Source: Alphaproteobacteria bacterium UBA830 (GTDB lineage Bacteria > Pseudomonadota > Alphaproteobacteria > MPNO01 > UBA830). From it: DNA of 60,783 bases. Below are positions 25,330 through 34,239 of this stretch, piece after piece. The notes under the pieces were generated by a model. The model had not been told where the DNA came from, searched no databases, and worked only from the letters and a program-made list of their open reading frames with translations. The DNA lies in assembly GCA_905181725.1 (NCBI GenBank), contig CAJIYX010000007.1, positions 1-60,783 on the forward strand. The letters run 5' to 3'. The translations under genes and the position numbers were made by a program. Position 1 is the first letter of the stretch; each line of letters opens with the position of its first letter.

Positions 25330-26589
25330 ATGTTTACATTCCACCTCGCTCTAAAAAGCCTAATCAGCCGACGTGTCACCGTCTTTTTGACGGTCTTGGC
25401 CATTGCGATGAGTGTGATGCTGCTGCTGGGTGTCGAACGTATCCGCACAGAGACGCGCTACAGTTTTGCAAGCACGGTTTCTGGAACCGACCTGATTGTC
25501 GGCGCCCGCAGCGGCTCGATCCCGCTCCTGCTTTATTCAGTATTTAGGATCGGGAATGCGACCAACAATATCTCGTGGCGCAGCTATCGGGAGCTTGCGA
25601 CGGATCCGAATGTGGCGTGGACGATTCCGTTATCGCTCGGCGATTCACATCGCGGCTTTCGCGTTCTAGGCACGAATGGCGATTATTTCAAATATTTTCG
25701 ATACGCCCGGTCTCGCGCGCTCAGATTTACCGCGGGCAAACCGTTTGAAGACGTATTCGACACGGTTATTGGCGCGGAGGTCGCTGATGCGCTCCGCTAC
25801 GAAGTTGGCGACAGGATTGTTGTGGATCATGGCGTGGGACAGATCGGATTCTCCAGTCATACCGACAAGCCGTTCCGCATATCGGGGATTCTCGCGCGGA
25901 CGGGTACACCGGTGGATCGGACGGTTCACGTCAGCCTTGGCGGTATTGAGGCGATCCACATCGATTGGCGGTCGGGTGCCCCGGCGCGTGGTCTTCGGAT
26001 CGATGCGGAACGTGTGAGGCAGATGAATCTGCAGCCGAAGGCGATTACAGCTTTTCTGGTTGGTCTCAAGTCGCGTTTCGCAACTTTCACCGTGCAACGC
26101 CGGGTCAACGGGTACGGCGCGGAGCCTTTATTGGCTATTTTGCCGGGTGTCGCGCTTCAGGAATTGTGGTCGCTCATGGGCACAGCGGATCGCGCGCTTG
26201 TCGCTATTTCTGTCTTTGTGGTGGCGACCGGTCTGATCGGCATGGTGACGATGCTGCTGTCGGGGATGAACGAACGACGCCGTGAAATGGCGATCCTGCG
26301 TTCGGTGGGCGCGCGACCGGGCCATATTTTTTCGCTCTTTATCGCGGAAGCAACGCTGGTCGCAGGTATCGGAGCGATTTTGGGCACGGTGCTTCTCTAT
26401 GCCGGCCTGTTTGTCGCCCAACCGGCCATTGAGGATGCATATGGACTGTTTCTTGAAGTCGGTCCGCCCACCAGGATAGAAATAATATATCTCGGTGCCG
26501 TCGTGGTCGCCGGTGCGATTGCCGGCCTGATCCCGGCTTTGAGGGCGCTTCGTCTGTCTCTGGCGGACGGAATGATTGTCAGAAGTTAG
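25330..26589 (+). CDS. FtsX/MacB-like ABC transporter permease, zinc locus
   Basis: A 419-residue permease. One N-terminal membrane helix (about 15-36) is followed by a large periplasmic MacB-PCD domain. The C-terminal FtsX domain has helices near 285-310, 340-365 and 385-405, with the cytoplasmic coupling segment GMNERRREMAILRSVGARP (about 314-332) typical of MacB/LolC permeases. Its placement after the ATPase and the ZrgA-like protein supports a role in zinc acquisition. These Zrg permeases are unlike classical ZnuB, so a direct transport mechanism is not established. Confidence 0.85.
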   Translation: MFTFHLALKSLISRRVTVFLTVLAIAMSVMLLLGVERIRTETRYSFASTVSGTDLIVGARSGSIPLLLYSVFRIGNATNNISWRSYRELATDPNVAWTIPLSLGDSHRGFRVLGTNGDYFKYFRYARSRALRFTAGKPFEDVFDTVIGAEVADALRYEVGDRIVVDHGVGQIGFSSHTDKPFRISGILARTGTPVDRTVHVSLGGIEAIHIDWRSGAPARGLRIDAERVRQMNLQPKAITAFLVGLKSRFATFTVQRRVNGYGAEPLLAILPGVALQELWSLMGTADRALVAISVFVVATGLIGMVTMLLSGMNERRREMAILRSVGARPGHIFSLFIAEATLVAGIGAILGTVLLYAGLFVAQPAIEDAYGLFLEVGPPTRIEIIYLGAVVVAGAIAGLIPALRALRLSLADGMIVRS

Positions 26590-26782
26590 GAAACCACGCC
26601 CAAACCGCCACAAAAGCCTGACGATTCGGCCTAAAGGGGCTTGAATCCAGCAGTGGGGTGGATACATTGCGGCCGTTCCGCATCGGATGAGATCTGACAG
26701 CACCGGGCATCGCGAATATCCGGGGCTTTCTTTCATATCCGCAGCGGAATTCCTTGGCTAAACCTGTCTGCGCGACACTCGC

Positions 26783-28810
26783 GTGGACCAGAATGAAGAG
26801 CGCGTTTTGCCCGAAGCATCATCAGAAGCAACACCAAAAACGACGGGCGTTGATCACGCTCAGCTCGCCAACGCCATCCGCGCCCTGTCGATGGACGCCG
26901 TGCAGGCCGCCAATTCCGGCCATCCCGGCATGCCCATGGGCGCTGCCGACATGGCAACGGTCCTGTTTACGAAGTACCTGAAATACAATCCGGCGGATCC
27001 GAACTGGGCCGACCGTGACCGTTTCGTGCTATCTGCAGGCCATGGCTCGATGCTGCTGTATTCGCTCCTGCATTTGACCGGTTATACCGACCTGAACATG
27101 GACCAGCTGCGTAATTTCCGTCAGCTCGGCAGCAAGACCGCCGGTCATCCCGAATACGGCGAAGCCGGCGGCATTGAAATGACCACCGGCCCGCTTGGGC
27201 AGGGTCTGTCGACCGCAGTCGGCATGGCCATCGCCGAACGGTCGATGAATGCGCGTTACGGCGACGATCTGGTGGATCACCGCACATGGGTTATCGCTTC
27301 CGATGGCGACCTGATGGAAGGTATCAGCCACGAAGCGTCGTCTCTGGCAGGCCACATGAAGCTTGGCCGCCTGATCGTGCTGTATGATGACAATGATATT
27401 TCGATCGATGGTGGCACCGAGATGTCGCTCTCCGATGACGCGATCGGCCGGTTCGATTCATATGGCTGGCACACCCAAAGCTGCGACGGGCATGATGTCG
27501 CGGCGCTCGGCACCGCGATGGAAGCGGCGATAGCGTCCGACAAGCCGTCGATTATTGCCTGCAAAACGGTGATTGGTTTCGGCGCGCCGAACAAGCAGGG
27601 CACGTCCGGCGTTCATGGTGCACCGCTTGGCGGCGACGAGATCGCCGCCGCCCGCGAAGCCCTGAACTGGCCGTATGAGCCGTTTGTTATTCCGGACGAG
27701 ATCGCGTCTGCCTGGCGCGAAGCCGGCCGCCGTAATGCGGATGTGTACGCGGACTGGACCGGCCGTCTGGGCGCTGCAGATACCCGTGTCGAGTTCGAAC
27801 GCGCGATGGCCGGCGATCTGCCGCAGGGCTGGGAAGAGTCGGTTATCGAGTTGAAAAAAGGCTTCTCCGCCAATGCGCCGAAACTCGCAACCCGCGCGTC
27901 ATCCGGCAATGTGCTTGATGCGATTACGCCGGTGGTGCCTGAAATGATTGGCGGCTCGGCCGATCTGACCGGTTCGAACAACACCAAGGCCGCCGGTTTC
28001 GGTGCGCTTGCCCCGCCGCATTATGCCGGCCGCTACATGTATTACGGTGTGCGCGAACACGGCATGGCAGCGGCGATGAACGGGATGGCGCTGCATGGCG
28101 GTATCATTCCCTATTCGGGCACGTTCCTGATTTTTGCGGATTATCTGCGCCCGTCGCTGCGGCTAGCAGCCTTAATGGGCATCCGCGCGATCCACGTGCT
28201 GACACATGATTCCATCGGTCTCGGCGAAGATGGCCCGACCCATCAGCCGGTCGAACATCTGGCCGCGTTGCGGGCTATCCCGAACGTGCATGTCTTCCGT
28301 CCCGCTGATGCGGTGGAAGCCGCCGAATGCTGGCAGGCAGCGCTTGAACATACCAAAGGCCCGTCGGCGATGGCGCTGACCCGTCAGGGCCTGCCGACCC
28401 TGCGGACCGAGCACACCGACGAGAACCTGTCGGCTAAGGGCGCCTACGTGTTGGCCGATGCGGATGGCGATCGCCAGGCGACGATCCTGGCAACCGGATC
28501 TGAGGTCGAAATCGCCATGGCGGCGCGGAATGCGCTGCAGGCTGGTGGCGTACCGACGGCCGTCGTGTCCATGCCCTGCTGGGAGCTTTTCGAAGCACAG
28601 CCCGATGAGTATAAAACGGGCGTCCTCGGCGACGGTGTGCGTGTTGCGGTAGAAGCCGCAATCGGCTTTGGCTGGGAACACTGGACCGGCGCCAAAGGCG
28701 GCTTTGTCGGTATGACCGGTTTTGGTGCTTCGGCGCCGGCTGATCAACTTTACGAACATTTCGGGATCACGGCCGACGCGGTGGCGGCGGCGGTAAAGGC
28801 CCGGCTTTAG
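26783..28810 (+). CDS. tkt: transketolase
   Basis: A 675-residue transketolase. Visible features are [25 protein letters not shown] (start of the PP domain, given here in outline), the TPP motif [14 protein letters not shown] (about 171-184), the pyrimidine-domain [13 protein letters not shown] with the catalytic Glu (about 415), and the C-terminal domain. It moves two-carbon units in the pentose phosphate or Calvin pathways. No ATG lies near the expected start. The only in-frame candidate is GTG at 26783, which gives a 25-residue lead rich in Glu/Ser/Thr and has no good ribosome-binding site. gap and pgk follow on the same strand. Confidence 0.92.
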   Translation: MDQNEERVLPEASSEATPKTTGVDHAQLANAIRALSMDAVQAANSGHPGMPMGAADMATVLFTKYLKYNPADPNWADRDRFVLSAGHGSMLLYSLLHLTGYTDLNMDQLRNFRQLGSKTAGHPEYGEAGGIEMTTGPLGQGLSTAVGMAIAERSMNARYGDDLVDHRTWVIASDGDLMEGISHEASSLAGHMKLGRLIVLYDDNDISIDGGTEMSLSDDAIGRFDSYGWHTQSCDGHDVAALGTAMEAAIASDKPSIIACKTVIGFGAPNKQGTSGVHGAPLGGDEIAAAREALNWPYEPFVIPDEIASAWREAGRRNADVYADWTGRLGAADTRVEFERAMAGDLPQGWEESVIELKKGFSANAPKLATRASSGNVLDAITPVVPEMIGGSADLTGSNNTKAAGFGALAPPHYAGRYMYYGVREHGMAAAMNGMALHGGIIPYSGTFLIFADYLRPSLRLAALMGIRAIHVLTHDSIGLGEDGPTHQPVEHLAALRAIPNVHVFRPADAVEAAECWQAALEHTKGPSAMALTRQGLPTLRTEHTDENLSAKGAYVLADADGDRQATILATGSEVEIAMAARNALQAGGVPTAVVSMPCWELFEAQPDEYKTGVLGDGVRVAVEAAIGFGWEHWTGAKGGFVGMTGFGASAPADQLYEHFGITADAVAAAVKARL

Positions 28811-28876
28811 CCCGGGGTAAGAAAGACTTTGAAGAACGCTACGATGTATCAGAACGCAGTATTGGAGGATTAAGAA

Positions 28877-29887
28877 ATGGCGGTTCGTGTTGCAATTAAC
28901 GGCTTCGGCCGGATCGGGCGGCTGACGTTGCGCGCGGCGCTCGAAGCAGGGCGCAAGGATATCGAAGTGGTCGCGATCAACGATCTCGGCTCGGTCGACA
29001 TGAACGCATTACTGTTGCAGAACGACAGCACGCATGGCCGTCTGGCCAAGCCGGTCAAGGTAACGTCGACCGGCATCAATGCCGGCAGCGGTGTCATCAA
29101 GGTGTTTGCCGAACGCAACCCGGAAGACCTGCCCTGGGGTAAGCTCGATATTGATGTCGTGCTTGAATGCACGGGCATTTTTACCAGGCGTGAAATGGCC
29201 GCCAAGCATCTTGCAGCAGGCGCCAAGAAAGTGCTGATCTCGGCACCGGGCACCGGCGAAGACCTCACCGTCGTTTACGGCATCAACGACCACAAACTGA
29301 AGAAGTCGCACACCATCGTGTCGAATGCGTCCTGCACGACGAACTGCCTGGCGCCTGTCGCATCGGTCATGCACAAGGCGTTCGATATTCAGCAGGGCTA
29401 CATGACGACGATCCATGCCTATACCGGCGACCAGCGCATCTTGGATACGCTGCACAGCGATCCGCGCCGTGCTCGTGCGGCCGCAGGCTCGATGATCCCG
29501 ACCTCGACCGGCGCCGCGAAGGCCGTCGGTCTGGTATTGCCTGAACTGAACGGCAAGCTGGATGGCACCTCGATCCGTGTGCCGACCGCGAATGTCTCGG
29601 TGATCGACTTCACGTTTATCCCGAAAAAGAAAACCACGGTTGAAGCAGTTAATGCAGCTGCTAAGAAGGCGGCGGCGACGCCTCGCCTGAAGGGTATCCT
29701 GAACATCAACGAGGCCCCGCTGGTCTCGGTCGATTTTAATCATGACCCGGCCTCGTCGACGTTCGACGTCACGCAGACCCAGGTGGTCGGCGGCAAGCTG
29801 GTCCGCGTGGTCAGCTGGTATGACAACGAGTGGGGCTTCTCCAACCGTATGCTCGATACCGCGGTCGCGATGGGCAAGCTTAAATAG
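28877..29887 (+). CDS. gap: glyceraldehyde-3-phosphate dehydrogenase, type I
   Basis: A 336-residue GAPDH. NAD-binding GFGRIGR is at the N-terminus, and the catalytic Cys lies in SNASCTTNC near residue 153, with His in the following THAYTGDQ-like region (IHAYTGDQ). The end is typical (SWYDNEWGFSNRMLD). It oxidises glyceraldehyde-3-phosphate to 1,3-bisphosphoglycerate. GGAGGA lies 8-10 nt before the ATG. It is 66 bp after tkt and 109 bp before pgk, in the tkt-gap-pgk order common in alphaproteobacteria. Confidence 0.95.
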   Translation: MAVRVAINGFGRIGRLTLRAALEAGRKDIEVVAINDLGSVDMNALLLQNDSTHGRLAKPVKVTSTGINAGSGVIKVFAERNPEDLPWGKLDIDVVLECTGIFTRREMAAKHLAAGAKKVLISAPGTGEDLTVVYGINDHKLKKSHTIVSNASCTTNCLAPVASVMHKAFDIQQGYMTTIHAYTGDQRILDTLHSDPRRARAAAGSMIPTSTGAAKAVGLVLPELNGKLDGTSIRVPTANVSVIDFTFIPKKKTTVEAVNAAAKKAAATPRLKGILNINEAPLVSVDFNHDPASSTFDVTQTQVVGGKLVRVVSWYDNEWGFSNRMLDTAVAMGKLK

Positions 29888-29933
29888 CACCCGCCGCGCT
29901 GGACCCCCACTGCGTTGAACTAACGTAACTGAC

Positions 29934-29969
29934 GAAAATCCCTCATCCTTTATCGGGTGGGGGATTTTC
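29934..29969 (+). terminator. hairpin between gap and pgk (attenuator or processing site)
   Basis: GAAAATCCC pairs with GGGATTTTC, and the inner arms (CATCC with GGGTG, one mismatch region) extend the stem. There is no U-run after it beyond the TTTTC of the stem itself. Lying within the operon, it more likely tunes or processes the message than ends it. Confidence 0.5.
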
Positions 29970-29996
29970 ATATCCGGAACCTGAGAGACAAGTGAC

Positions 29997-31184
29997 ATGC
30001 ACAAGACCCTTGATGACATTGACGTAGCCGGCAAACGCGTTTTCCTGCGCGCCGATCTGAACGTGCCGATGCGTGACGGCGCAGTATCGGACGCGACGCG
30101 GATTTCGCGTCTGGTGCCGACCATCACGGAATTGGCCGACAAGGGCGCGATTGTCATCGTTGCCTCACATTTTAGGCGTCCCAAGGGTGAGCCGGTGCTC
30201 GAAATGTCGCTGGCCCCGCTGGCCGGCCCGCTCTCTGCCGCACTGGGCGGGCGGAATGTTTCCTTTGCCAATGACTGCATCGGCGCCGAAGCACAAAAGG
30301 TCGTCGGCGCGGTGTCCGGCGGCCATGTCGTGCTGCTCGAGAACCTGCGCTACCACGAAGGCGAGGAACTGAACGATCCTGATTTTGCGGCCGAGCTTGC
30401 CAAACTCGCCGATGTTTACGTGAACGATGCGTTTTCTGCAGCCCACCGCGCCCATGCCTCGACCGAGGCTCTGGCGCATCTGCTACCGGCGGCGGCGGGC
30501 CGGATGATGCAGGCCGAACTTGATGCGCTCGAATCCGCGCTTGGGAATCCCGAACGCCCGGTCGGCGCCATCGTCGGTGGCGCCAAGGTCTCGACCAAGC
30601 TCGATCTGCTCGGCAACCTGGTCGGCAAGGTCGATATGTTGGCAATCGGTGGGGCGATGGCCAACACTTTCCTGCATGCACTGGGCATCGACGTGGGCAA
30701 GTCGCTCTGCGAACACGACATGGCGGATACCGCGCGCGAAATTCTCGGCCGGGCCGATGAAGCTGGCTGTCAGATCATTCTGCCGGCGGATGCGGTGGTC
30801 GCCAGGGAATTTGCCGAGGGCGCGCCCAGCGAAGTGGTGCCGGTCGGCGCCGTGCCGGACGACATGATGATTCTCGATGTCGGCCCGGGCACGGCCAACG
30901 GTCTCGCGGCCAAGCTGAGCGACCTGAAAACCCTGGTGTGGAACGGCCCGCTCGGCGCGTTCGAAGTGCCGCCCTTCGATGCAGGCACCGTCATGGTCGC
31001 CGGCGTCGCCGCCGATCTGACCCGCGCCGGATTGCTTAAAACCATTGCCGGTGGCGGCGACACGGTGGCCGCCCTGGTTGCCGCTGACGTACTGGGTGAT
31101 TTTTCTTATGTATCGACGGCCGGCGGCGCGTTCCTCGAATGGCTCGAAGGCAAGGACCTGCCCGGCGTCAAAGCGCTGGGGTAG
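29997..31184 (+). CDS. pgk: phosphoglycerate kinase
   Basis: A 395-residue kinase. The N-domain begins with [16 protein letters not shown] (about 14-29), followed by [10 protein letters not shown] (the substrate Arg/His region, about 60-69), and [12 protein letters not shown] near 114-125. The C-domain ATP site is [12 protein letters not shown] (about 195-206) and GGGDTVAAL (about 352-360). It makes ATP from 1,3-bisphosphoglycerate. Its stop is TAG, which shows that amber is a normal stop in this genome. It converges with the ferritin-like gene. Confidence 0.95.
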   Translation: MHKTLDDIDVAGKRVFLRADLNVPMRDGAVSDATRISRLVPTITELADKGAIVIVASHFRRPKGEPVLEMSLAPLAGPLSAALGGRNVSFANDCIGAEAQKVVGAVSGGHVVLLENLRYHEGEELNDPDFAAELAKLADVYVNDAFSAAHRAHASTEALAHLLPAAAGRMMQAELDALESALGNPERPVGAIVGGAKVSTKLDLLGNLVGKVDMLAIGGAMANTFLHALGIDVGKSLCEHDMADTAREILGRADEAGCQIILPADAVVAREFAEGAPSEVVPVGAVPDDMMILDVGPGTANGLAAKLSDLKTLVWNGPLGAFEVPPFDAGTVMVAGVAADLTRAGLLKTIAGGGDTVAALVAADVLGDFSYVSTAGGAFLEWLEGKDLPGVKALG

Positions 31185-31205
31185 GTTTTTGCGTTAATTC
31201 AATAG

Positions 31206-31234
31206 TGTCACCCCGGGACAAGCCTGGGATGACA
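31206..31234. repeat. palindromic TGTCA...TGACA element, copy 1
   Basis: A 29-bp imperfect palindrome, arms TGTCACCCCGGG and CCTGGGATGACA, in the gap between the convergent stops of pgk and the ferritin-like gene. It shares its outer arms (TGTCAnCCC / GGGATGAC) with the element at 34197. It may also act as a bidirectional terminator. Confidence 0.6.
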
Positions 31235-31267
31235 ACATTAGGTGCTTTGAAAACCTGAATAAGCCGC

Positions 31268-31996
31268 TTAACCCCGCGTATTCTCCGAAATAAACGCGTC
31301 GATCTCGCCCGCGGTCATCGCGCCGGGAAACATCTCGGCGCGCATATTCACTCGCTGGAGACTGATTGCGCGGATGGCACCTTTCATGCGGGCCATGTCG
31401 TCATCCGACTGAATCAGGCTGACACAGACTTTCGCCTGTTCAGCGTAATGATCTTTTTCGTCGTTATAGATGATTTCCATTGCATGGGCTGTCATGTCGT
31501 TGACGGTCGAACCCGATAGTTTCGCGCCTTCGCGAAACAGGCGCGCGCCGCCGCCCTCGGTGAAACCTACGGCGGATTTTGTCAGTTCATCGCCGCCTTC
31601 GACATATCCGCGCCGCACGTCACCCAATTTCTTTTCTTCGGCCAGCTGGACCGTGTCTTCCGCCGTGATCTTGCGGCCCATAACGTGTTCGAAGATGTCG
31701 GCCAGCATGACGTAGTGATTGAATTCTTCCGTCAGCTGGGTCAGCAGGAAATGGTAGTCGTGCCGGTCGATGCTGCGGTCAACCTCGGGGAAGCGGTCAA
31801 CCAAGTCTTTGAGTTCCAGGTGGAGGCCGTTAAAGAACCCGTCAACCGGATGAAGCTCCTTCCAGAGCTGGGCCCGCAGGTAGAACGTATGATCCTCATC
31901 CGTTGCGCCGTCGAAATAACGTTTGGCGATCTCACCCTCGCATTCCCAATAGGGCCATGCTGCGTCGACAAGTGTCTGTTCCGTTGAATCCGTCAT
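31268..31996 (-). CDS. ferritin-like/di-iron helical protein, function unknown
   Basis: A 242-residue, largely helical acidic protein. Two Glu-x2-His motifs stand out, E91-F-N-H94 (in TEEFNHYVMLADIFEHV) and E180-K-D-H183 (in NDEKDHYAEQ), with further Glu residues between. This is the ligand pattern of ferritin-like di-iron carboxylate proteins. No specific family is recognised. The ATG at 31996 follows a strong GGAGGT at 4-5 nt and is preferred over a start 30 bp upstream. It is divergent from the fumarate-reductase-like unit (102-bp gap), which suggests shared control and perhaps oxygen or iron chemistry in the same pathway. Confidence 0.6.
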   Translation of the reverse strand: MTDSTEQTLVDAAWPYWECEGEIAKRYFDGATDEDHTFYLRAQLWKELHPVDGFFNGLHLELKDLVDRFPEVDRSIDRHDYHFLLTQLTEEFNHYVMLADIFEHVMGRKITAEDTVQLAEEKKLGDVRRGYVEGGDELTKSAVGFTEGGGARLFREGAKLSGSTVNDMTAHAMEIIYNDEKDHYAEQAKVCVSLIQSDDDMARMKGAIRAISLQRVNMRAEMFPGAMTAGEIDAFISENTRG

Positions 31997-32097
31997 ATGT
32001 ACCTCCGTTTCCTGCAATTTATACAACCCCCTATCCGCTGTGCAACATTGCAGTGGGCGTCTGAATTCGGGACAATGGGGTAAGGAGAACGATACTT

Positions 32098-33798
32098 ATG
32101 ATTCACTTGGAAACCGATGTTCTGGTGGTTGGCGCCGGCGGTGCCGGCATGTATGCGGCAATCGCTGCTGCCCGCAACGGCGCGGACGTCATACTGGCCG
32201 ATAAAAGCCTGATCAGCCGCGGTGGTGCGACCATCATGGCGCAGATGACCACGGCGGCGGCACTCGGCGATGAAGAGCCCGATAGCTGGGAAAAACACTA
32301 TGAGGACACGCTCGAAGCGGGTCGCGGTCTCTGTAACGAGGAACTGTCCGCTATCCTCTGCCGCGAGGCCATTGATCGCATTCGCGAATTGGATGACTGG
32401 AAGGTCGGCTGGGCGCGGAAGGACGGCAATATCACGGGCGTTATGGCCCCCGGCCACAGCGTGCCGCGCTGCGTCTATGTCGATTTTCTGAATACCGGCC
32501 CGGCGGTTGCCAAATGCCTGCGCACACAGGTCGCACGCGCCGATACCGTGATGCGGGTCAGCGGGCTTGCGATCAACGATGTCGTGGTCGAGGACGGTGT
32601 GGTCACGGGTGCTGTCGGCTGGAACCTCGAAGACGAGACGCCGGTCACGATTGCCGCCAATGCGGTGATTATCGCGGCGGGCGGGCTGACCCGGCTGTAT
32701 CAGCGCAACAGTGCATCGGTGAACATGAACGGCGACGGTTATGCCATGGCGCTGCGCGCCGGGGCCGACCTGATCGACATGGAATTTCCGCAGTTCTTCC
32801 CCATTGGCCACCTTGCGCCGCGCCTTGTCGGCATGGACCCGATCATGTGGGATCCGTTCCGCTACAAGCTCGGCGGGCGGCTGTTCAATGCGAAGGGCGA
32901 AGAATTTTTGCACAAATACGGCGGTGAGGACGCGGAGAAATATACCACTACCCGCGATATCATCTCCTATGGCATCACCAAGGAACACGAAGCCGGACTG
33001 ACCACTGAAAATGGCGGCGTCCATCTCAGCTTCCAGCATATCCCCGAAGAAAAACTGCGCGAAGCCTTCGGTCCGGTGATCGACAAGCTCGCCGCCAACG
33101 GCATCGATCTGACCAAGGACACGGTCGAAGTCGCCCCCATCGCCCATTACCATATGGGCGGTATTCGCGTGAACGGACAGATGGAAACCAGCATTGCCGG
33201 GCTTTATGGCGCGGGCGAGGTGGTTGGCGGCGCCAACGGGGCGAACCGTCTGTCGGGTAACGCGATCCCCGAAGCGTTCGTATTTGGCGAACGGGCGGGG
33301 CGGTTCGCCGCGGAATATGCGCGCGGGCGGAACCGGGTATGGTCAGACGCGGCGGCGCAGGAACATCTCGATCTGCTCAACACGCTGATCAGCCGTCAGG
33401 CGGACGCATCGGGCGACAAGGCGGCGCTGGGCGAGATGTGGTTCGAACTGCAGAACCTGATGTGGGACAAAGTCGGCGTGCTGCGCACCGGTGACAAGCT
33501 CGCGGTGGCGCTCACGCGTATTCGCGAATTGCGCATAGCATTGGCCGACATGGTCCCCGCTGACGACGCCGAATTCAATATGACCCTGCAGGACTGGTAC
33601 GATCTGCGCTCTGCCCTGCTGACGGCAGAATCGGTTACTCTGGCGGCGATCAACCGGACCGAGAGCCGCGGTGCGCATCAGCGTGAGGATTTCGAGAAAA
33701 TGGACTCGTCCCAGGAACAAAATCAACGTCTCCGACTGGGAGATGACGGCGCGCTGCTGTCGGATTACCTCCCCGTCGCAAAAGGAGTGGCGGCATGA
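32098..33798 (+). CDS. fumarate reductase/succinate dehydrogenase-like flavoprotein
   Basis: A 566-residue FAD protein of the FrdA/SdhA/NadB family. The dinucleotide motif is VVGAGGAGMYAAIAA (about 9-23), the FAD-linking/active region starts SRGGATIMAQ (about 40-49), and the substrate site AHYHMGGIRV lies near 347-356, with GEVVGGANGANRLSGNAIPE (about 371-390). The second half has the Sdh C-terminal helical domain. It overlaps the next gene by 4 bp (ATGA). It lacks a normal SdhB partner and membrane anchors, so a role outside the citric acid cycle is likely. Such two-gene sets may act in dehydrogenation or reduction of a pathway intermediate. Confidence 0.85.
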   Translation: MIHLETDVLVVGAGGAGMYAAIAAARNGADVILADKSLISRGGATIMAQMTTAAALGDEEPDSWEKHYEDTLEAGRGLCNEELSAILCREAIDRIRELDDWKVGWARKDGNITGVMAPGHSVPRCVYVDFLNTGPAVAKCLRTQVARADTVMRVSGLAINDVVVEDGVVTGAVGWNLEDETPVTIAANAVIIAAGGLTRLYQRNSASVNMNGDGYAMALRAGADLIDMEFPQFFPIGHLAPRLVGMDPIMWDPFRYKLGGRLFNAKGEEFLHKYGGEDAEKYTTTRDIISYGITKEHEAGLTTENGGVHLSFQHIPEEKLREAFGPVIDKLAANGIDLTKDTVEVAPIAHYHMGGIRVNGQMETSIAGLYGAGEVVGGANGANRLSGNAIPEAFVFGERAGRFAAEYARGRNRVWSDAAAQEHLDLLNTLISRQADASGDKAALGEMWFELQNLMWDKVGVLRTGDKLAVALTRIRELRIALADMVPADDAEFNMTLQDWYDLRSALLTAESVTLAAINRTESRGAHQREDFEKMDSSQEQNQRLRLGDDGALLSDYLPVAKGVAA

Positions 33799-34175
33799 AC
33801 GCGCCGGCAACGAACAGTGAAAAAACGGCCCCGATCACCATTCAGCGCGGCGCCCCCGGCGAAGAGTCGTGGACCGAGACATTCGACGTGCCGTGGCGTG
33901 CGGGCATGTCGGTGCTGGACGCCATCGTCTGGGTCCGCACCCACGCCGATTCCTCGGTCGCGTTTCGCTATAGCTGCGTCAACGCCAATGCGTGCAAGGA
34001 ATGCATAGTCTCGGTGAACGGCAAGACGGTCTATGCCTGCACCCAGCGTCTGTTGGAAGAGGGCACCGAGGTCGGCCCCCTCACCAACAAGACCCTGATC
34101 CGTGACCTGGTGACGGATATCGTGCCGCCGAAAGAGAACCTGCGGACTATTCTGGCGGAGCGGGCGAAGGGCTGA
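33795..34175 (+). CDS. [2Fe-2S] ferredoxin-domain partner of the flavoprotein
   Basis: A 126-residue protein matching only the N-terminal plant-type ferredoxin domain of SdhB/FrdB. The cluster ligands are C61-x5-C67-x2-C70-x11-C82 (SCVNANACKEC ... YACTQ). SdhB normally has four residues between the first two Cys. The 3Fe-4S/4Fe-4S domain and its Cys clusters are absent. It is translationally coupled to the flavoprotein through ATGA and presumably forms a two-subunit enzyme with FAD and one [2Fe-2S] centre. Its electron partner is unknown. Confidence 0.8.
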   Translation: MNAPATNSEKTAPITIQRGAPGEESWTETFDVPWRAGMSVLDAIVWVRTHADSSVAFRYSCVNANACKECIVSVNGKTVYACTQRLLEEGTEVGPLTNKTLIRDLVTDIVPPKENLRTILAERAKG

Positions 34176-34196
34176 TTTTAGGCCCTCACGTTTTCA

Positions 34197-34223
34197 TGTC
34201 ATCCCCGCGAAGGCGGGGATGAC
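34197..34223. repeat. palindromic TGTCA...TGAC element, copy 2
   Basis: A perfect 11-bp inverted repeat, GTCATCCCCGC and GCGGGGATGAC, with a 4-nt loop GAAG. It fills the 64-bp gap between the convergent stops of the ferredoxin and Rieske oxygenase genes, just like copy 1. It is probably a dispersed REP-like element, and may terminate both genes. Confidence 0.65.
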
Positions 34224-34239
34224 GATAGCACTCGGTGGC

